Shown here piece after piece: positions 14,228 through 22,234 of a stretch of DNA of 64,000 bases. Source of the stretch: Streptomyces sp. CG1 (GTDB taxonomy: Bacteria; Actinomycetota; Actinomycetes; Streptomycetales; Streptomycetaceae). Numbering within the stretch: the stretch's first letter is position 1; each line of letters opens with the position of its first letter. The DNA lies in NCBI RefSeq assembly GCF_041080625.1, contig NZ_CP163518.1, forward strand, positions 6,689,501-6,753,500, read 5' to 3'. The notes beneath the pieces were generated by a model. That model searched no databases and was not told where the DNA came from. It saw nothing but the letters and a program-made list of their open reading frames with translations. A program made the translations under genes and the position numbers.

Positions 14228-16330
14228 TCAGCTCCGGTTCAGCTCGAACCAGACCACCTTGCCCGTGCTCAGCCGGGTCGCACCCCAGCGCCGGGCCAGC
14301 CTGTTGACCAGGTACAGGCCGCGTCCGCCCTCGTCCGTGGCCCGGGCCTGGCGCAGCCGCGGCAGTTGCGGCACGTCGTCGCCGACCTCGCAGCGCAGCA
14401 CGTCCGTGCGCAGCAGCCGGAGCGTCACCGGCCGCGACGCGTACCGTACGGCGTTCGTCACGACCTCGCTGACCAGCAGCTCCACCGAGTCCGACAGGTC
14501 CTCCAGGTCCCAGCGGGCGAGCGCGCGCCGGGCCAGCCGACGGGCCTGGCCGGGGGCCGTCTCCTCGGGCTCCAGCCGCCAGAACGCGACATCGCTCGGC
14601 GCGATCCCGTCGAAGCGGGCCGCGAGCAGCGCGATGTCGTCGTCCCGGTCGCCCGGTCCGAGCATGTCGAGGACCTCGTCGCACAGGGCTTCCAGCGGCG
14701 GCGGATGGTCGGGGCCGGTCAACCGGGCGGTCGCGGCGAGCTTTTCCCGCAGCTGCTCTATGCCCGTCCACACGTCCCGCAGCCGGGACTCCACCAGGCC
14801 GTCGGTGTAGAGCAGCAGCGTGGCCCCGGCGGGCGCGTCCAGCTCGACCGCCTCGAAGTCGACCCCGCCGACCCCGATGGGCGCGCCCGGCGGCACCCGC
14901 AGCACCTCGGCCCGGCCGCCCAAGTGCAGCAGCACCGGCGGCGGATGGCCGGCGTTGGCGATGGTGATGCGGTGCGTGACCGGGTCGTAGACGGCGTAGA
15001 GACAGGTCGCCATACGGTCGGTGCCGAGCCGCTGCGCCTGCTCGTCCAGGTGGTGCAGCACCTCCTGCGGCGGCAGATCGAGCCCGGCCAGCGTCTGCGC
15101 GGTCGTGCGCAGCTGGCCCATGATCGCCGCCGAGGTCATGGAGTGCCCCATGACGTCACCGACGACGAGGGCCACCCGGCTGCCCGGCAGCGGAATCGCG
15201 TCGTACCAGTCGCCGCCGACCCGCGCGGTCTCGGCGGCCGGCAGATAGCGCGAGGCCAGCCGCACGCCGGTCGGGCGGGGCAGGGTCTCGGGCAGCATGG
15301 TGCGCTGCAGCTCGTCGGCGATGTAGGCCTCCCGGCCGTACAGCACCGCCTTGTCGATGCCGAGCGCGCTGTGCGTGGCCAGCTGAGCCGCCACCAGCAG
15401 GTCGTCGGCCTCGAACGCGAGCCGCTCCGGGCGGCGCAGGAACAGCGCCGCGCCGATCACCCGGCGCCGGCCGCGCAGCGGCGCGAGGATCGCGTGCTGC
15501 CCGGACGGTACGACCGTCTCGGCGCCCTCACCGAGCAGCTCGGGCAGCGCGGCCCGGGCGGCGGGCGCCTCCGCGAACACCGGCCGCACCCCGCGCAGCA
15601 CCTCGTTCAGCGCGCCGCCGGGGCGCACTTCGCACAGCTCGGTGGTGAGTGAGGACAGCTCGGCCAGCGCGCTCGGCTCCGGCTCCTGCTCGAAGGCGGG
15701 CGGCAGCAGCACACCGTCGGTGTCCCGCTCCTCCGGTATCCGGTCGGTACGGCGCAGCCGCAGCACCACGGGCCCGGTGGGCCGCTCGTCGCCGACCGGC
15801 AGCGGGTCGCGCAGATAGACCAGGATCGCGTCCGAGAACGTCGGCACGGTCGCCCGGCACAGGCCCATCACGATCTCGTCCAGATCGAGGCCGCGCGCGA
15901 TCCGCCGGGTGGCCGCGCCCACGAATCTCAGCCGGTCGCCGTCACGCCGCATCGGCGTCGGCCGGCCCGGGGACAGAGCGTGCCCGGTACGGCGCTCCTG
16001 ACCGCCCGGCGCCCGCTCCTGCTCGGCGCCGGGCTGCGGCGGAATGCCCTCCGGTGCGGGGCGCGGGCGGTGTGCGCCGGGTTCGGCGGCGGCGGGCTGG
16101 GAGTGCTCGGGGCCGTTGACTGGGGGCTCCTTCCCCTTGTTCCCCTTGCCGCAGGGCGCGGTCGTCCCCGGGCCGGAGGGCGTGCCGTCGGTCCGGGCCT
16201 GGACCGGTAAGGCGGCGGACCCGCCGAGCTGCTTCGGGGTATGCCGGACCGCCCCGCGGCCTTCCGCAGGGTCGGCGCCCTGGGGGCGCTCGAAAGAGGT
16301 GGGCTGCTCCGTCACGCGTGTCGCATCCAT
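14228..16330 (-). CDS. GAF / PP2C (SpoIIE) phosphatase with HATPase domain
   Basis: 700 residues. The first 145 are low-complexity, Pro/Gly/Glu-rich. A GAF-like sensor domain follows (about 150-320), then a SpoIIE-type PP2C phosphatase (about 345-545, with ARVGGDWYDAIPLPGSRVAL and NAGHPPPVLL). A C-terminal HATPase (about 575-697) has an N box ELLVSEVVTNAVRYA and a G box DEGGRGLYLV. Proteins of this make-up control partner-switching: the phosphatase dephosphorylates an STAS anti-anti-sigma factor and the HATPase acts as an RsbW-like binder. No STAS or sigma gene lies beside it. An inverted repeat CTGCGCGC/GCGCGCAG (16341-16359) lies just upstream of the ATG; no good ribosome-binding site is visible, so the true start could be internal. 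Confidence 0.87.
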   Translation of the reverse strand: MDATRVTEQPTSFERPQGADPAEGRGAVRHTPKQLGGSAALPVQARTDGTPSGPGTTAPCGKGNKGKEPPVNGPEHSQPAAAEPGAHRPRPAPEGIPPQPGAEQERAPGGQERRTGHALSPGRPTPMRRDGDRLRFVGAATRRIARGLDLDEIVMGLCRATVPTFSDAILVYLRDPLPVGDERPTGPVVLRLRRTDRIPEERDTDGVLLPPAFEQEPEPSALAELSSLTTELCEVRPGGALNEVLRGVRPVFAEAPAARAALPELLGEGAETVVPSGQHAILAPLRGRRRVIGAALFLRRPERLAFEADDLLVAAQLATHSALGIDKAVLYGREAYIADELQRTMLPETLPRPTGVRLASRYLPAAETARVGGDWYDAIPLPGSRVALVVGDVMGHSMTSAAIMGQLRTTAQTLAGLDLPPQEVLHHLDEQAQRLGTDRMATCLYAVYDPVTHRITIANAGHPPPVLLHLGGRAEVLRVPPGAPIGVGGVDFEAVELDAPAGATLLLYTDGLVESRLRDVWTGIEQLREKLAATARLTGPDHPPPLEALCDEVLDMLGPGDRDDDIALLAARFDGIAPSDVAFWRLEPEETAPGQARRLARRALARWDLEDLSDSVELLVSEVVTNAVRYASRPVTLRLLRTDVLRCEVGDDVPQLPRLRQARATDEGGRGLYLVNRLARRWGATRLSTGKVVWFELNRS

Positions 16331-16595
16331 CCGTACGGCACTGCGCGCCGGGCGCGCAGTTGCTCCCGCAGAAGTCCCGATACCCGCAATACGTGCCCCA
16401 GGAACGGAATTGCCGCGTGCTCAGAGGTTTCTGTGCCGCCTCCGATCGCGGTGGTCACGCCGTCGTACCCCTCGCTCACGTGCTGCCGCCCCTCGGTGAC
16501 GATCGATCAAGCCCTGCGTATGCTCCGGTAGTTGCTTGTGTGCGCCCTTGCGGAGGACGATCCTACGTTTTATGCCCGGGGGCGCATCAAGGGTC

Positions 16596-17285
16596 TCATG
16601 AGGACACGTGCGCGGGCGTACGGTCCCAGTCCCCGGGGAGAGAAGGTACCGCCCAGGACGGATCCGGGCGCCAGTCCTGCCAGCCGTCCGTGAACGGCGG
16701 CCCCCAGGACTCGATGACCTCGACCGCGTCCCGGCCCGCCGCCCGCGCCAGCTCGGCGGTCCGGGCGTCCATCAGACCGTCCCGCTGGGCCTGCGCGAAC
16801 TCGTCCTCGTCGCGCCAGTGCCAGCTGCGGTCAGGGTGCACGGAGATGTCCAGGAAGTAGTCCTCGGAGTCCACCCCGCCCGTCCAACGGACCAGGGGCT
16901 GTTCGAGGTTGACGTACCAGTTCTTGAACCGCCAGCCCGGCTCCCAGAACAGCCACACCGACCAGGGCCGGCCGGGCTGGGCCAGCTTCAGCACGCCCGT
17001 GCCGAACCAGCGGTCCCGCTGCACCGTGCGCGGCTTGGTGTAGCGGGACCGCAGCGGCTCCAGGTGCACGGGCGTGCCGTCGGCCAGGGCCGGCTTCATG
17101 CACTCGGTGCCGGGGGCCAGCCACACCGCGAGCAGATCCTCGTCGTCGCGTACGACGGTGACGGGCCGGGCGATGTGGAAGTGCTCACCGGCGTTCTCCC
17201 GGTAGCGCCACAGGATCCCGGTCCCGGGGGCCCAGTGCGTCGCAGGTCCCGCGTCCACGCGTGTCATCGCTCCGTCGTCCGTCAT
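16596..17285 (-). CDS. DUF402-family protein (putative nucleoside-diphosphate phosphatase)
   Basis: 229 residues. It matches the DUF402/FomD-like barrel fold: GTGILWRYRENAGEHFHIARP near the start, then LEPLRSRYTKP, a Trp-rich core (WSVWLFWEPGWRFKNWYVNLE) and the metal-binding YFLDISVHPDRSWHWRDEDEF segment. Family members such as the Streptomyces protein Sc4828 hydrolyse nucleoside diphosphates with divalent metals. The acidic residues D-x-x-x-H-P-D and D-E-D-E are all present. It lies downstream of fumC on the same strand with a 95-nt gap. Confidence 0.83.
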   Translation of the reverse strand: MTDDGAMTRVDAGPATHWAPGTGILWRYRENAGEHFHIARPVTVVRDDEDLLAVWLAPGTECMKPALADGTPVHLEPLRSRYTKPRTVQRDRWFGTGVLKLAQPGRPWSVWLFWEPGWRFKNWYVNLEQPLVRWTGGVDSEDYFLDISVHPDRSWHWRDEDEFAQAQRDGLMDARTAELARAAGRDAVEVIESWGPPFTDGWQDWRPDPSWAVPSLPGDWDRTPAHVSS

Positions 17286-17380
17286 GGACAGATATTAGGT
17301 GCCGTAGGCATACGACGCTGCGGTGCACATCACGGTTCCGCGCGGCCAGGCGCCCGGTGGCCGGAAATGTTCGCTCGTGG

Positions 17381-18766
17381 TTACGGACGCGTCATGCGCA
17401 GGACATCCAGCGCCTCGTCGAGCTGCTCCAGCGTCAGATCGCCGCGCTCCACGTACCCGCCCTCCAGCACGACCTGCCGGATCGTCTTCCGCTCCGCGAG
17501 GGACTTCTTGGCGACCTTCGCGGCCTCCTCGTAGCCGATGTACTTGTTGAGCGGGGTGACCACGGAGGGGGACGATTCGGCGTACTCGCGGGCCCGTTCG
17601 CGGTCGGCGGTGATGCCGTCGACGGTCCGGTCGGCCAGCAGCCGTGAGACGTTGGCGAGCAGCCGGATGGATTCGAGGACGTTCCTGGCGATGACCGGGA
17701 GCATCACGTTCAGCTCGAAGTTCCCGGCGGCTCCGGCGGTGGCGATGGTGGCGTCGTTGCCGACGACCTGCGCGGCGACCATCAACACGGCTTCCGGCAC
17801 GACCGGGTTGACCTTGCCGGGCATGATGGACGAACCCGGCTGGAGATCGGGCAGCCGGATCTCGGCGAGCCCGGTGCGGGGCCCGGAGGACATCCAGCGC
17901 AGATCGTTGGCGATCTTCGTCAGGCCGACGGCGATGGTCCGCAGCTGCCCGCTGGTCTCCACGATGCCGTCCCGGGCGCCCTGCGCCTCGAAGTGGTCGC
18001 GGGCCTCGGTGAGCGGCAGGCCGGTGGCCCGGGCGACCTCCTGGATGACGGCGGCGGAGAAGCCGGGCGGGGTGTTGATGCCGGTGCCGACGGCGGTGCC
18101 GCCGAGGGGGAGTTCGCAGAGGCGGGGGAGGGAGGCTTGCAGCCGCTCGACGCCGTAACGGATCTGGGCGGCGTATCCGCCGAATTCCTGGCCGAGGGTG
18201 ACGGGGGTGGCGTCCATGAGGTGAGTACGCCCCGACTTCACGACGTCGGCGAACTCCTCGGACTTGCGGGTGAGGGCGGCGGCGAGGTGGTCGAGGGCGG
18301 GGATCAGGTCGTGGGTGACGGCGGCGGTGGCGGCGATGTGGATGGAGGACGGGAAGACGTCGTTGGAGGACTGCGAGGCGTTGACATGGTCGTTCGGGTG
18401 TACGTCCCGGCCGAGCCGCTCGCCGGCGAGGGTGGCGATGACCTCGTTGGTGTTCATGTTGGAGGACGTGCCGGAACCGGTCTGGAAGACGTCGATGGGG
18501 AAGTGCTCGTCCCATCGTCCCTCCGCGACCTCGGCCGCCGCCTCCTGGATCGCCTCGGCGATGTCCTTGTCGACCACGCCGAGCTGCGCGTTCACCTTGG
18601 CGGCGGCGCCCTTGATGCGCGCGAGAGCCTCGATGTGGGCGCGTTCGAGACGCTGGCCGGAGATGGGGAAGTTCTCGACGGCGCGTTGCGTCTGGGCGCG
18701 CCACTTGGCGGTGGCGGGGACGCGGACCTCGCCCATGGAGTCGTGCTCGGTGCGGTAGTCGGTCAT
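17381..18766 (-). CDS. fumC: Class II fumarate hydratase
   Basis: 461 residues from ATG 18766 ([20 protein letters not shown]), the usual family N-terminus. It hydrates fumarate to L-malate reversibly, without iron. The superfamily signature [10 protein letters not shown] lies at 311-320 and the catalytic region [11 protein letters not shown] at 178-188 (H182). Length and motifs are normal. A second, unrelated oxygen-sensitive class I fumarase lies 6 kb away, with the accessory macro/TIR locus in between. Confidence 0.96.
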   Translation of the reverse strand: MTDYRTEHDSMGEVRVPATAKWRAQTQRAVENFPISGQRLERAHIEALARIKGAAAKVNAQLGVVDKDIAEAIQEAAAEVAEGRWDEHFPIDVFQTGSGTSSNMNTNEVIATLAGERLGRDVHPNDHVNASQSSNDVFPSSIHIAATAAVTHDLIPALDHLAAALTRKSEEFADVVKSGRTHLMDATPVTLGQEFGGYAAQIRYGVERLQASLPRLCELPLGGTAVGTGINTPPGFSAAVIQEVARATGLPLTEARDHFEAQGARDGIVETSGQLRTIAVGLTKIANDLRWMSSGPRTGLAEIRLPDLQPGSSIMPGKVNPVVPEAVLMVAAQVVGNDATIATAGAAGNFELNVMLPVIARNVLESIRLLANVSRLLADRTVDGITADRERAREYAESSPSVVTPLNKYIGYEEAAKVAKKSLAERKTIRQVVLEGGYVERGDLTLEQLDEALDVLRMTRP

Positions 18767-18841
18767 GGGAGTCTCAGCGATCGGGCTCGCGCGATTGTTC
18801 CGTTCACTACGCCAAGTGAGCGAGTGACTGCAAGGGGGCAT

Positions 18842-18916
18842 CTCGCGGGTTCTGCGTACGGTGACATTCTCCGCCAGCAGCGGGAGGCGGCGGGGCTGAC
18901 CCAGCAGGAGCCGTGA
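18842..18916 (+). pseudogene. Remnant of an XRE-type helix-turn-helix gene (N-terminal end)
   Basis: The + strand encodes [20 protein letters not shown] then stop. This is the opening of helices 1-2 of the XRE regulators that are abundant in Streptomyces (usually [20 protein letters not shown]). The reading frame has no start codon of its own and ends in mid-domain. It is either a fragment left by a deletion or a chance match; the 18-residue agreement with a very common motif favours a remnant. Confidence 0.4.
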
Positions 18917-18929
18917 CCTGGGACCCTGA

Positions 18930-18958
18930 CCCGCTTCCGGAAGCGTTCCGGAAGCGGG
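18930..18958. terminator. Hairpin terminator downstream of the SARP-Macro gene
   Basis: CCCGCTTCCGGAA (18930-18942) pairs perfectly with TTCCGGAAGCGGG (18946-18958) around a GCG loop, 50 nt past the - strand stop at 19011. Confidence 0.7.
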
Positions 18959-19010
18959 CTGTGGCTGTCGGCGGAAGCGGGCGCAGGCCTTTGCTGGACG
19001 GGTGAGCAGA

Positions 19011-20399
19011 TCAGCGCACCGATACCGGAGGGGAGGCCGGGCCCCGTTCGTCGACGCGGCGCAGGTACGCCTCGACCGCCGAGAGATCGGTCCGCTCCAG
19101 CTCGTCGGCGCGGATGACGATGCGCAACTCCGGGGAGGCGGCCGGATCCTGGCGCAGGCTCTCGGTGAAGGTCTCGACGATCAGCAGGACAAGCTGGGTG
19201 CGGTCCAGTTCGACGATGCGGGACAGACCCGCGCCGATCAGCGGTATCGCCACCGGTTTGAACAGCCCGTGCCGGGCGACCGACGGCCACAGCCGCTCCA
19301 GGCTCAGCCGCAGGTCCGCCGGCCCGGACCGGGCACGCAGGTCGTTGCCCAGCCGGGAGTAGGCCACGGCGAAGACCCGGCGTCTGCCGACGGGCACCGC
19401 CACCACCGTGCCGATGGGGAAGCGGGTGCGCCGGCCGCGCCGTTTGGTGTGGACGCTCTCCCTGCCCAGCGGGGTGAACTTGCCCAGTCCGCGGCGGAGT
19501 TTGTCGTCCAGGAGCCGGTGCCGGCCCTGGAAGAGACGGTCGACCAGCTGGCCCTGCACGCTCTCCCGGCTGATCACGACGTCGTCGGCGAAGGTGTCGA
19601 AGGTGTCGGAGAACCCCACGACCAGGTTGGCGTCCTCCTGGTCGAACAGGTCGCCGCGCACCACGACCACGTCCACCCGCAGCCCGCGCAGGGTGTGGCG
19701 CAGCAGCTCGTCGCCGTGCCGCTCGCGCAGCCGGGCGTTCAGCCGGGCGAGGACGGCGGCGGCCTCGGGGTCGTCGGGCCGTTCCCGGGCGGTCTGTTCG
19801 GCCACCGGCAGGGCGAGGTCGTAGCGGGCCAGCGCGGTGTGTCCGTTGATCAGTTCACGCCGCGCGGTCTCCCTCAGCTGGGTCAGCCGCCGGACCGGGG
19901 CGAGCGCGAAGTCCTCGTCGTGCACCTCGGTCAGCGGCCGGCCGCGCCAGAGCCGCAGCGCGTCCGCGAGCAGCCGGACGGCCGAGGCCGGTGCCGCGTG
20001 CAGCGCGTCCGCGACCAGCCGGGTGAACTCGGCGCTGTCCAACTCTTCATCGGACAGGTCCAGTTGGTAGGTGCTCTGGGCGCCGCGCGCGGACGGCAGC
20101 TGTCCGGTGCGGATGATCCGGGCGCCGTACCCTGGCCCGGCGAGGTCGAACGCGCGCCGCAGCTCCAGGATCCGCTTCTGCACCTCGTTGCGGTTGCGCA
20201 GCTCCTGGCGCGGCAGCTCGACGGTCTGCTGCCAGACGTCCTGGTACAGCCGGCGGGCGGTCACGGCCTCACCGTCGGCGGCGACCAGCCGGACCAGCAG
20301 CCGGGCCGTCAGCGGGGTGAGGCGTACCGGAGTGCCGTTCACGTCCAGCCGTACCGGACCCAGGACGCCCACGCGTACGCGCGATATGCCGATCTGCAC
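19011..20399 (-). CDS. SARP/BTAD transcriptional regulator fused to a ThsA-type Macro domain
   Basis: 462 residues from GTG 20399 behind GGAGGGGG. Residues 1-105 are an OmpR-like winged helix ([33 protein letters not shown]). Residues 110-230 are a bacterial transcriptional activation domain ([29 protein letters not shown]), as in AfsR/SARP activators. From about 242 it becomes a Macro domain of the Thoeris ThsA type: [20 protein letters not shown] (249-268), [10 protein letters not shown] (344-353) and PLIGAGLSR (386-394). The divergent neighbour has the same three blocks. ThsA Macro domains of type II Thoeris bind an ADP-ribose conjugate made by a TIR protein, so this regulator may switch on transcription when that signal appears. 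The fusion is unusual; DNA targets are unknown. Confidence 0.85.
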   Translation of the reverse strand: MQIGISRVRVGVLGPVRLDVNGTPVRLTPLTARLLVRLVAADGEAVTARRLYQDVWQQTVELPRQELRNRNEVQKRILELRRAFDLAGPGYGARIIRTGQLPSARGAQSTYQLDLSDEELDSAEFTRLVADALHAAPASAVRLLADALRLWRGRPLTEVHDEDFALAPVRRLTQLRETARRELINGHTALARYDLALPVAEQTARERPDDPEAAAVLARLNARLRERHGDELLRHTLRGLRVDVVVVRGDLFDQEDANLVVGFSDTFDTFADDVVISRESVQGQLVDRLFQGRHRLLDDKLRRGLGKFTPLGRESVHTKRRGRRTRFPIGTVVAVPVGRRRVFAVAYSRLGNDLRARSGPADLRLSLERLWPSVARHGLFKPVAIPLIGAGLSRIVELDRTQLVLLIVETFTESLRQDPAASPELRIVIRADELERTDLSAVEAYLRRVDERGPASPPVSVR

Positions 20400-20461
20400 G
20401 CGCTTCGCCCCCTCCGCCGCGTGACTGTGCGTCAGCGTAGCAACAGGACCTGGAGGAAATC
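20400..20461. promoter_or_regulatory. Short divergent promoter region between the two Macro-domain genes
   Basis: Only 62 bp separate the two start codons, so both promoters must overlap. It contains TGAC-N5-GTCA (20422-20434), a small inverted repeat that could be an operator, and a GGAGGAAA site for the + gene. Shared control of both genes by the SARP-Macro protein is likely. Confidence 0.5.
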
Positions 20462-21358
20462 ATGCGATTGTCCGTTTCGCGGCTCACCGGTTCGCGATGG
20501 TCGCGGCGCGGACGGCGGGCGTTCGCCGGCAGTGTGCTGGCGGCCTTCGGTGCCGTGTCGGCCGCCGTGCAGTTCGTGGGGCAGCTGTTCCCGGCCGCTG
20601 TGTCGCCTCCGGGGCCGGTCCTGGCCGGTTCCGTCGCCCTGTGCCTGGCCTGGGGACTGGCCCGGGCGCGCCCGCAGTCCGCGGTACGGCAGGAGTTCGG
20701 GCGCCCCGGTATGACGGTGGTCGTCGAGGAGGGCGACCTCTTCGACCGGCCGGGTCATCTGGTGGTGGGGTTCACCGACACCTTCGACACCCTCGTGGAC
20801 GACGCCGTCGTCATCAACGACGGCAGTGTGCAAGGGCAGTTGCTGGCCCGCCGCTACGCGGGGGAGGCCCGGCGGCTGGACGCGGAGCTGGCCGCGGCGC
20901 TGGACGGAACGGCTCCGGTGACGCGGGAGCGGGTCGAGGACAAGCCGCGGGGCAAACGGGACCGGTATGCGGCCGGAACCGTCGCCGTCCTCGGCAGCCG
21001 GCCCCAGCTGGTCTTCGCCGTCGCCTACAGCCGGATGGGCAACGACTGCGTCGCCTCCTCCAGCGTGCACGACCTGTGGTTCGGCCTGGACCGGCTGTGG
21101 GACGCGGTCCACCGGCACGCCCAGCTCGAGCGCGTCACCATGCCGCTGACCGGCGCGGGGCTCGCCCGGCTGCACGACCTCGACGAGGACAGCCTGCTGC
21201 GGCTGATCCTGCTGTCGTTCGTCACGCACTCGTGGGAGCGGCTGGTCTGCCGCGAACTGCATGTGGTGATCCGCCCCGGCGAGCTGGACCGGATCGACCT
21301 GCCGGAGACCGGCGCGTTCCTGGCCGGCCTCGCGGCGGGTGCCCGCCGTCACGTCTGA
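20462..21358 (+). CDS. Two-TM protein with ThsA-type Macro domain (type II Thoeris effector-like)
   Basis: 298 residues from ATG 20462 with GGAGGAAA upstream. Two TM helices (about 21-42 and 52-68) are followed by a Macro domain (about 85-272) with GDLFDRPGHLVVGFTDTFDT (91-110), AVAYSRMGND (186-195) and PLTGAGLAR (228-236). A 2TM-Macro layout is that of ThsA in type II Thoeris, where the Macro domain senses a TIR-made ADP-ribose derivative and the TM part damages the membrane to stop phage spread. The TIR-like gene is its immediate convergent neighbour. Biological activity here is inferred from this architecture. Confidence 0.86.
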   Translation: MRLSVSRLTGSRWSRRGRRAFAGSVLAAFGAVSAAVQFVGQLFPAAVSPPGPVLAGSVALCLAWGLARARPQSAVRQEFGRPGMTVVVEEGDLFDRPGHLVVGFTDTFDTLVDDAVVINDGSVQGQLLARRYAGEARRLDAELAAALDGTAPVTRERVEDKPRGKRDRYAAGTVAVLGSRPQLVFAVAYSRMGNDCVASSSVHDLWFGLDRLWDAVHRHAQLERVTMPLTGAGLARLHDLDEDSLLRLILLSFVTHSWERLVCRELHVVIRPGELDRIDLPETGAFLAGLAAGARRHV

Positions 21359-21386
21359 CGCCGGGCACCCGCCGGGGATCGCCTGA

Positions 21387-21426
21387 GCGGTACGGGCCCG
21401 TCCCCCGGCCAGCGGGCCCGTACCGC
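21387..21426. terminator. Bidirectional terminator between the 2TM-Macro and TIR-like genes
   Basis: GCGGTACGGGCCCG (21387-21400) pairs perfectly with CGGGCCCGTACCGC (21413-21426), in the 72-bp gap between two convergent genes. Confidence 0.75.
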
Positions 21427-21430
21427 GGTC

Positions 21431-22141
21431 TCAGCGGGCCGGCGGCACCGCTCGCCCGGAGCGGGCGTACGCCGACAGATGGCGGTACGGCCAGGTCTGG
21501 CGCCAGTCCGAGCCGGTGTCGTTGACCCGGCAACCGGCCAGCTTGAGCCGTTCGACGATCTTGCCGAGGGCGGTCGCCGAGCCGTCGAACCGGATGACGT
21601 TCATGCCCCCGATGTCCGAGATCTGGCGCAGCGCGCCGATCTCCACCAGCAGCGTGCGCTCCGGGTAGGCCATCAGCAGCATGCCCAGTTCGATCAGCAC
21701 GTTCGGCCGGGGCTGCCCGGTCGGCTCGCTCTCGAACGGCGGCTCGTTCGGGCCCCGCAGATCCGGGTGCAGCTGGACGATGTCGTCCGGGGTGAGCAGC
21801 ACCAGCGCCGCCTGGGCCTGTGCGGGGGCCTGCGCGATGACCTCACCGAGGAACGGCGCCGTCTTGCCGGTCGCTCTGACCAGGTCCTCCCACTCCAGCG
21901 GCCGTAGATCCAGCAGACGCAGCAGGTCGAACACCTTGAGCCGCGCCTCCTCGTCCCGTCCGTGGACGACGAAGACGTTGCGGCTGCGGTCCGGGGACGG
22001 ACCGGGACCGGGACCGCCCTGGGCCGGGGCGACGGCCGCGGCCGTGCTGCCGTGGAACGTCTGCGTCCCCGAGTTGACGTTGCCGCCGTTGTTGTTGTTC
22101 ACGTAGTTGCTGTGGTGCCCCAAGCCGGGACTGTTGCTCAT
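21431..22141 (-). CDS. TIR-like (PF10137/CAP12-type) protein with N-terminal Asn-rich motif
   Basis: 236 residues. Residues 12-31 read NYVNNNNGGNVNSGTQTFHG, almost the same as the end of the upstream gene product. A Gly/Pro/Ala linker (32-53) follows, then a TIR-like nucleotide-binding domain: RNVFVVHGRDEEARLKVFDLL (54-74), AALVLLTPDD and PRPNVLIELGMLLMAYP with E151 as the likely catalytic glutamate. PF10137 TIR domains of anti-phage systems cleave NAD+ when activated. The start overlaps the upstream stop by 4 bp (ATGA), so it is the last gene of a three-gene operon. The short motif looks like a prion-type adaptor that recruits the TIR domain to the membrane protein. Confidence 0.84.
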   Translation of the reverse strand: MSNSPGLGHHSNYVNNNNGGNVNSGTQTFHGSTAAAVAPAQGGPGPGPSPDRSRNVFVVHGRDEEARLKVFDLLRLLDLRPLEWEDLVRATGKTAPFLGEVIAQAPAQAQAALVLLTPDDIVQLHPDLRGPNEPPFESEPTGQPRPNVLIELGMLLMAYPERTLLVEIGALRQISDIGGMNVIRFDGSATALGKIVERLKLAGCRVNDTGSDWRQTWPYRHLSAYARSGRAVPPAR

Positions 22142-22234
22142 GAGGTTCCCGCCCCCTGCCCGCCCTCGGGACCGTGATGGAAGTGCTGCGGCCCGGAGTT
22201 GACGTTGCCGCCGTTGTTGTTGTTCACGAAGTTG
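22071..22234 (-). repeat. Direct repeat encoding the shared Asn-rich motif
   Basis: Two copies of a 39-nt segment, 22071-22109 and 22196-22234, differ at one base (acgTagttg versus acgAagttg). On the - strand the first codes for part of the N-terminus of the TIR-like protein and the second for the C-terminus of the 529-residue protein, in the same reading phase. The conservation at DNA level suggests recent duplication or gene conversion. Confidence 0.85.
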
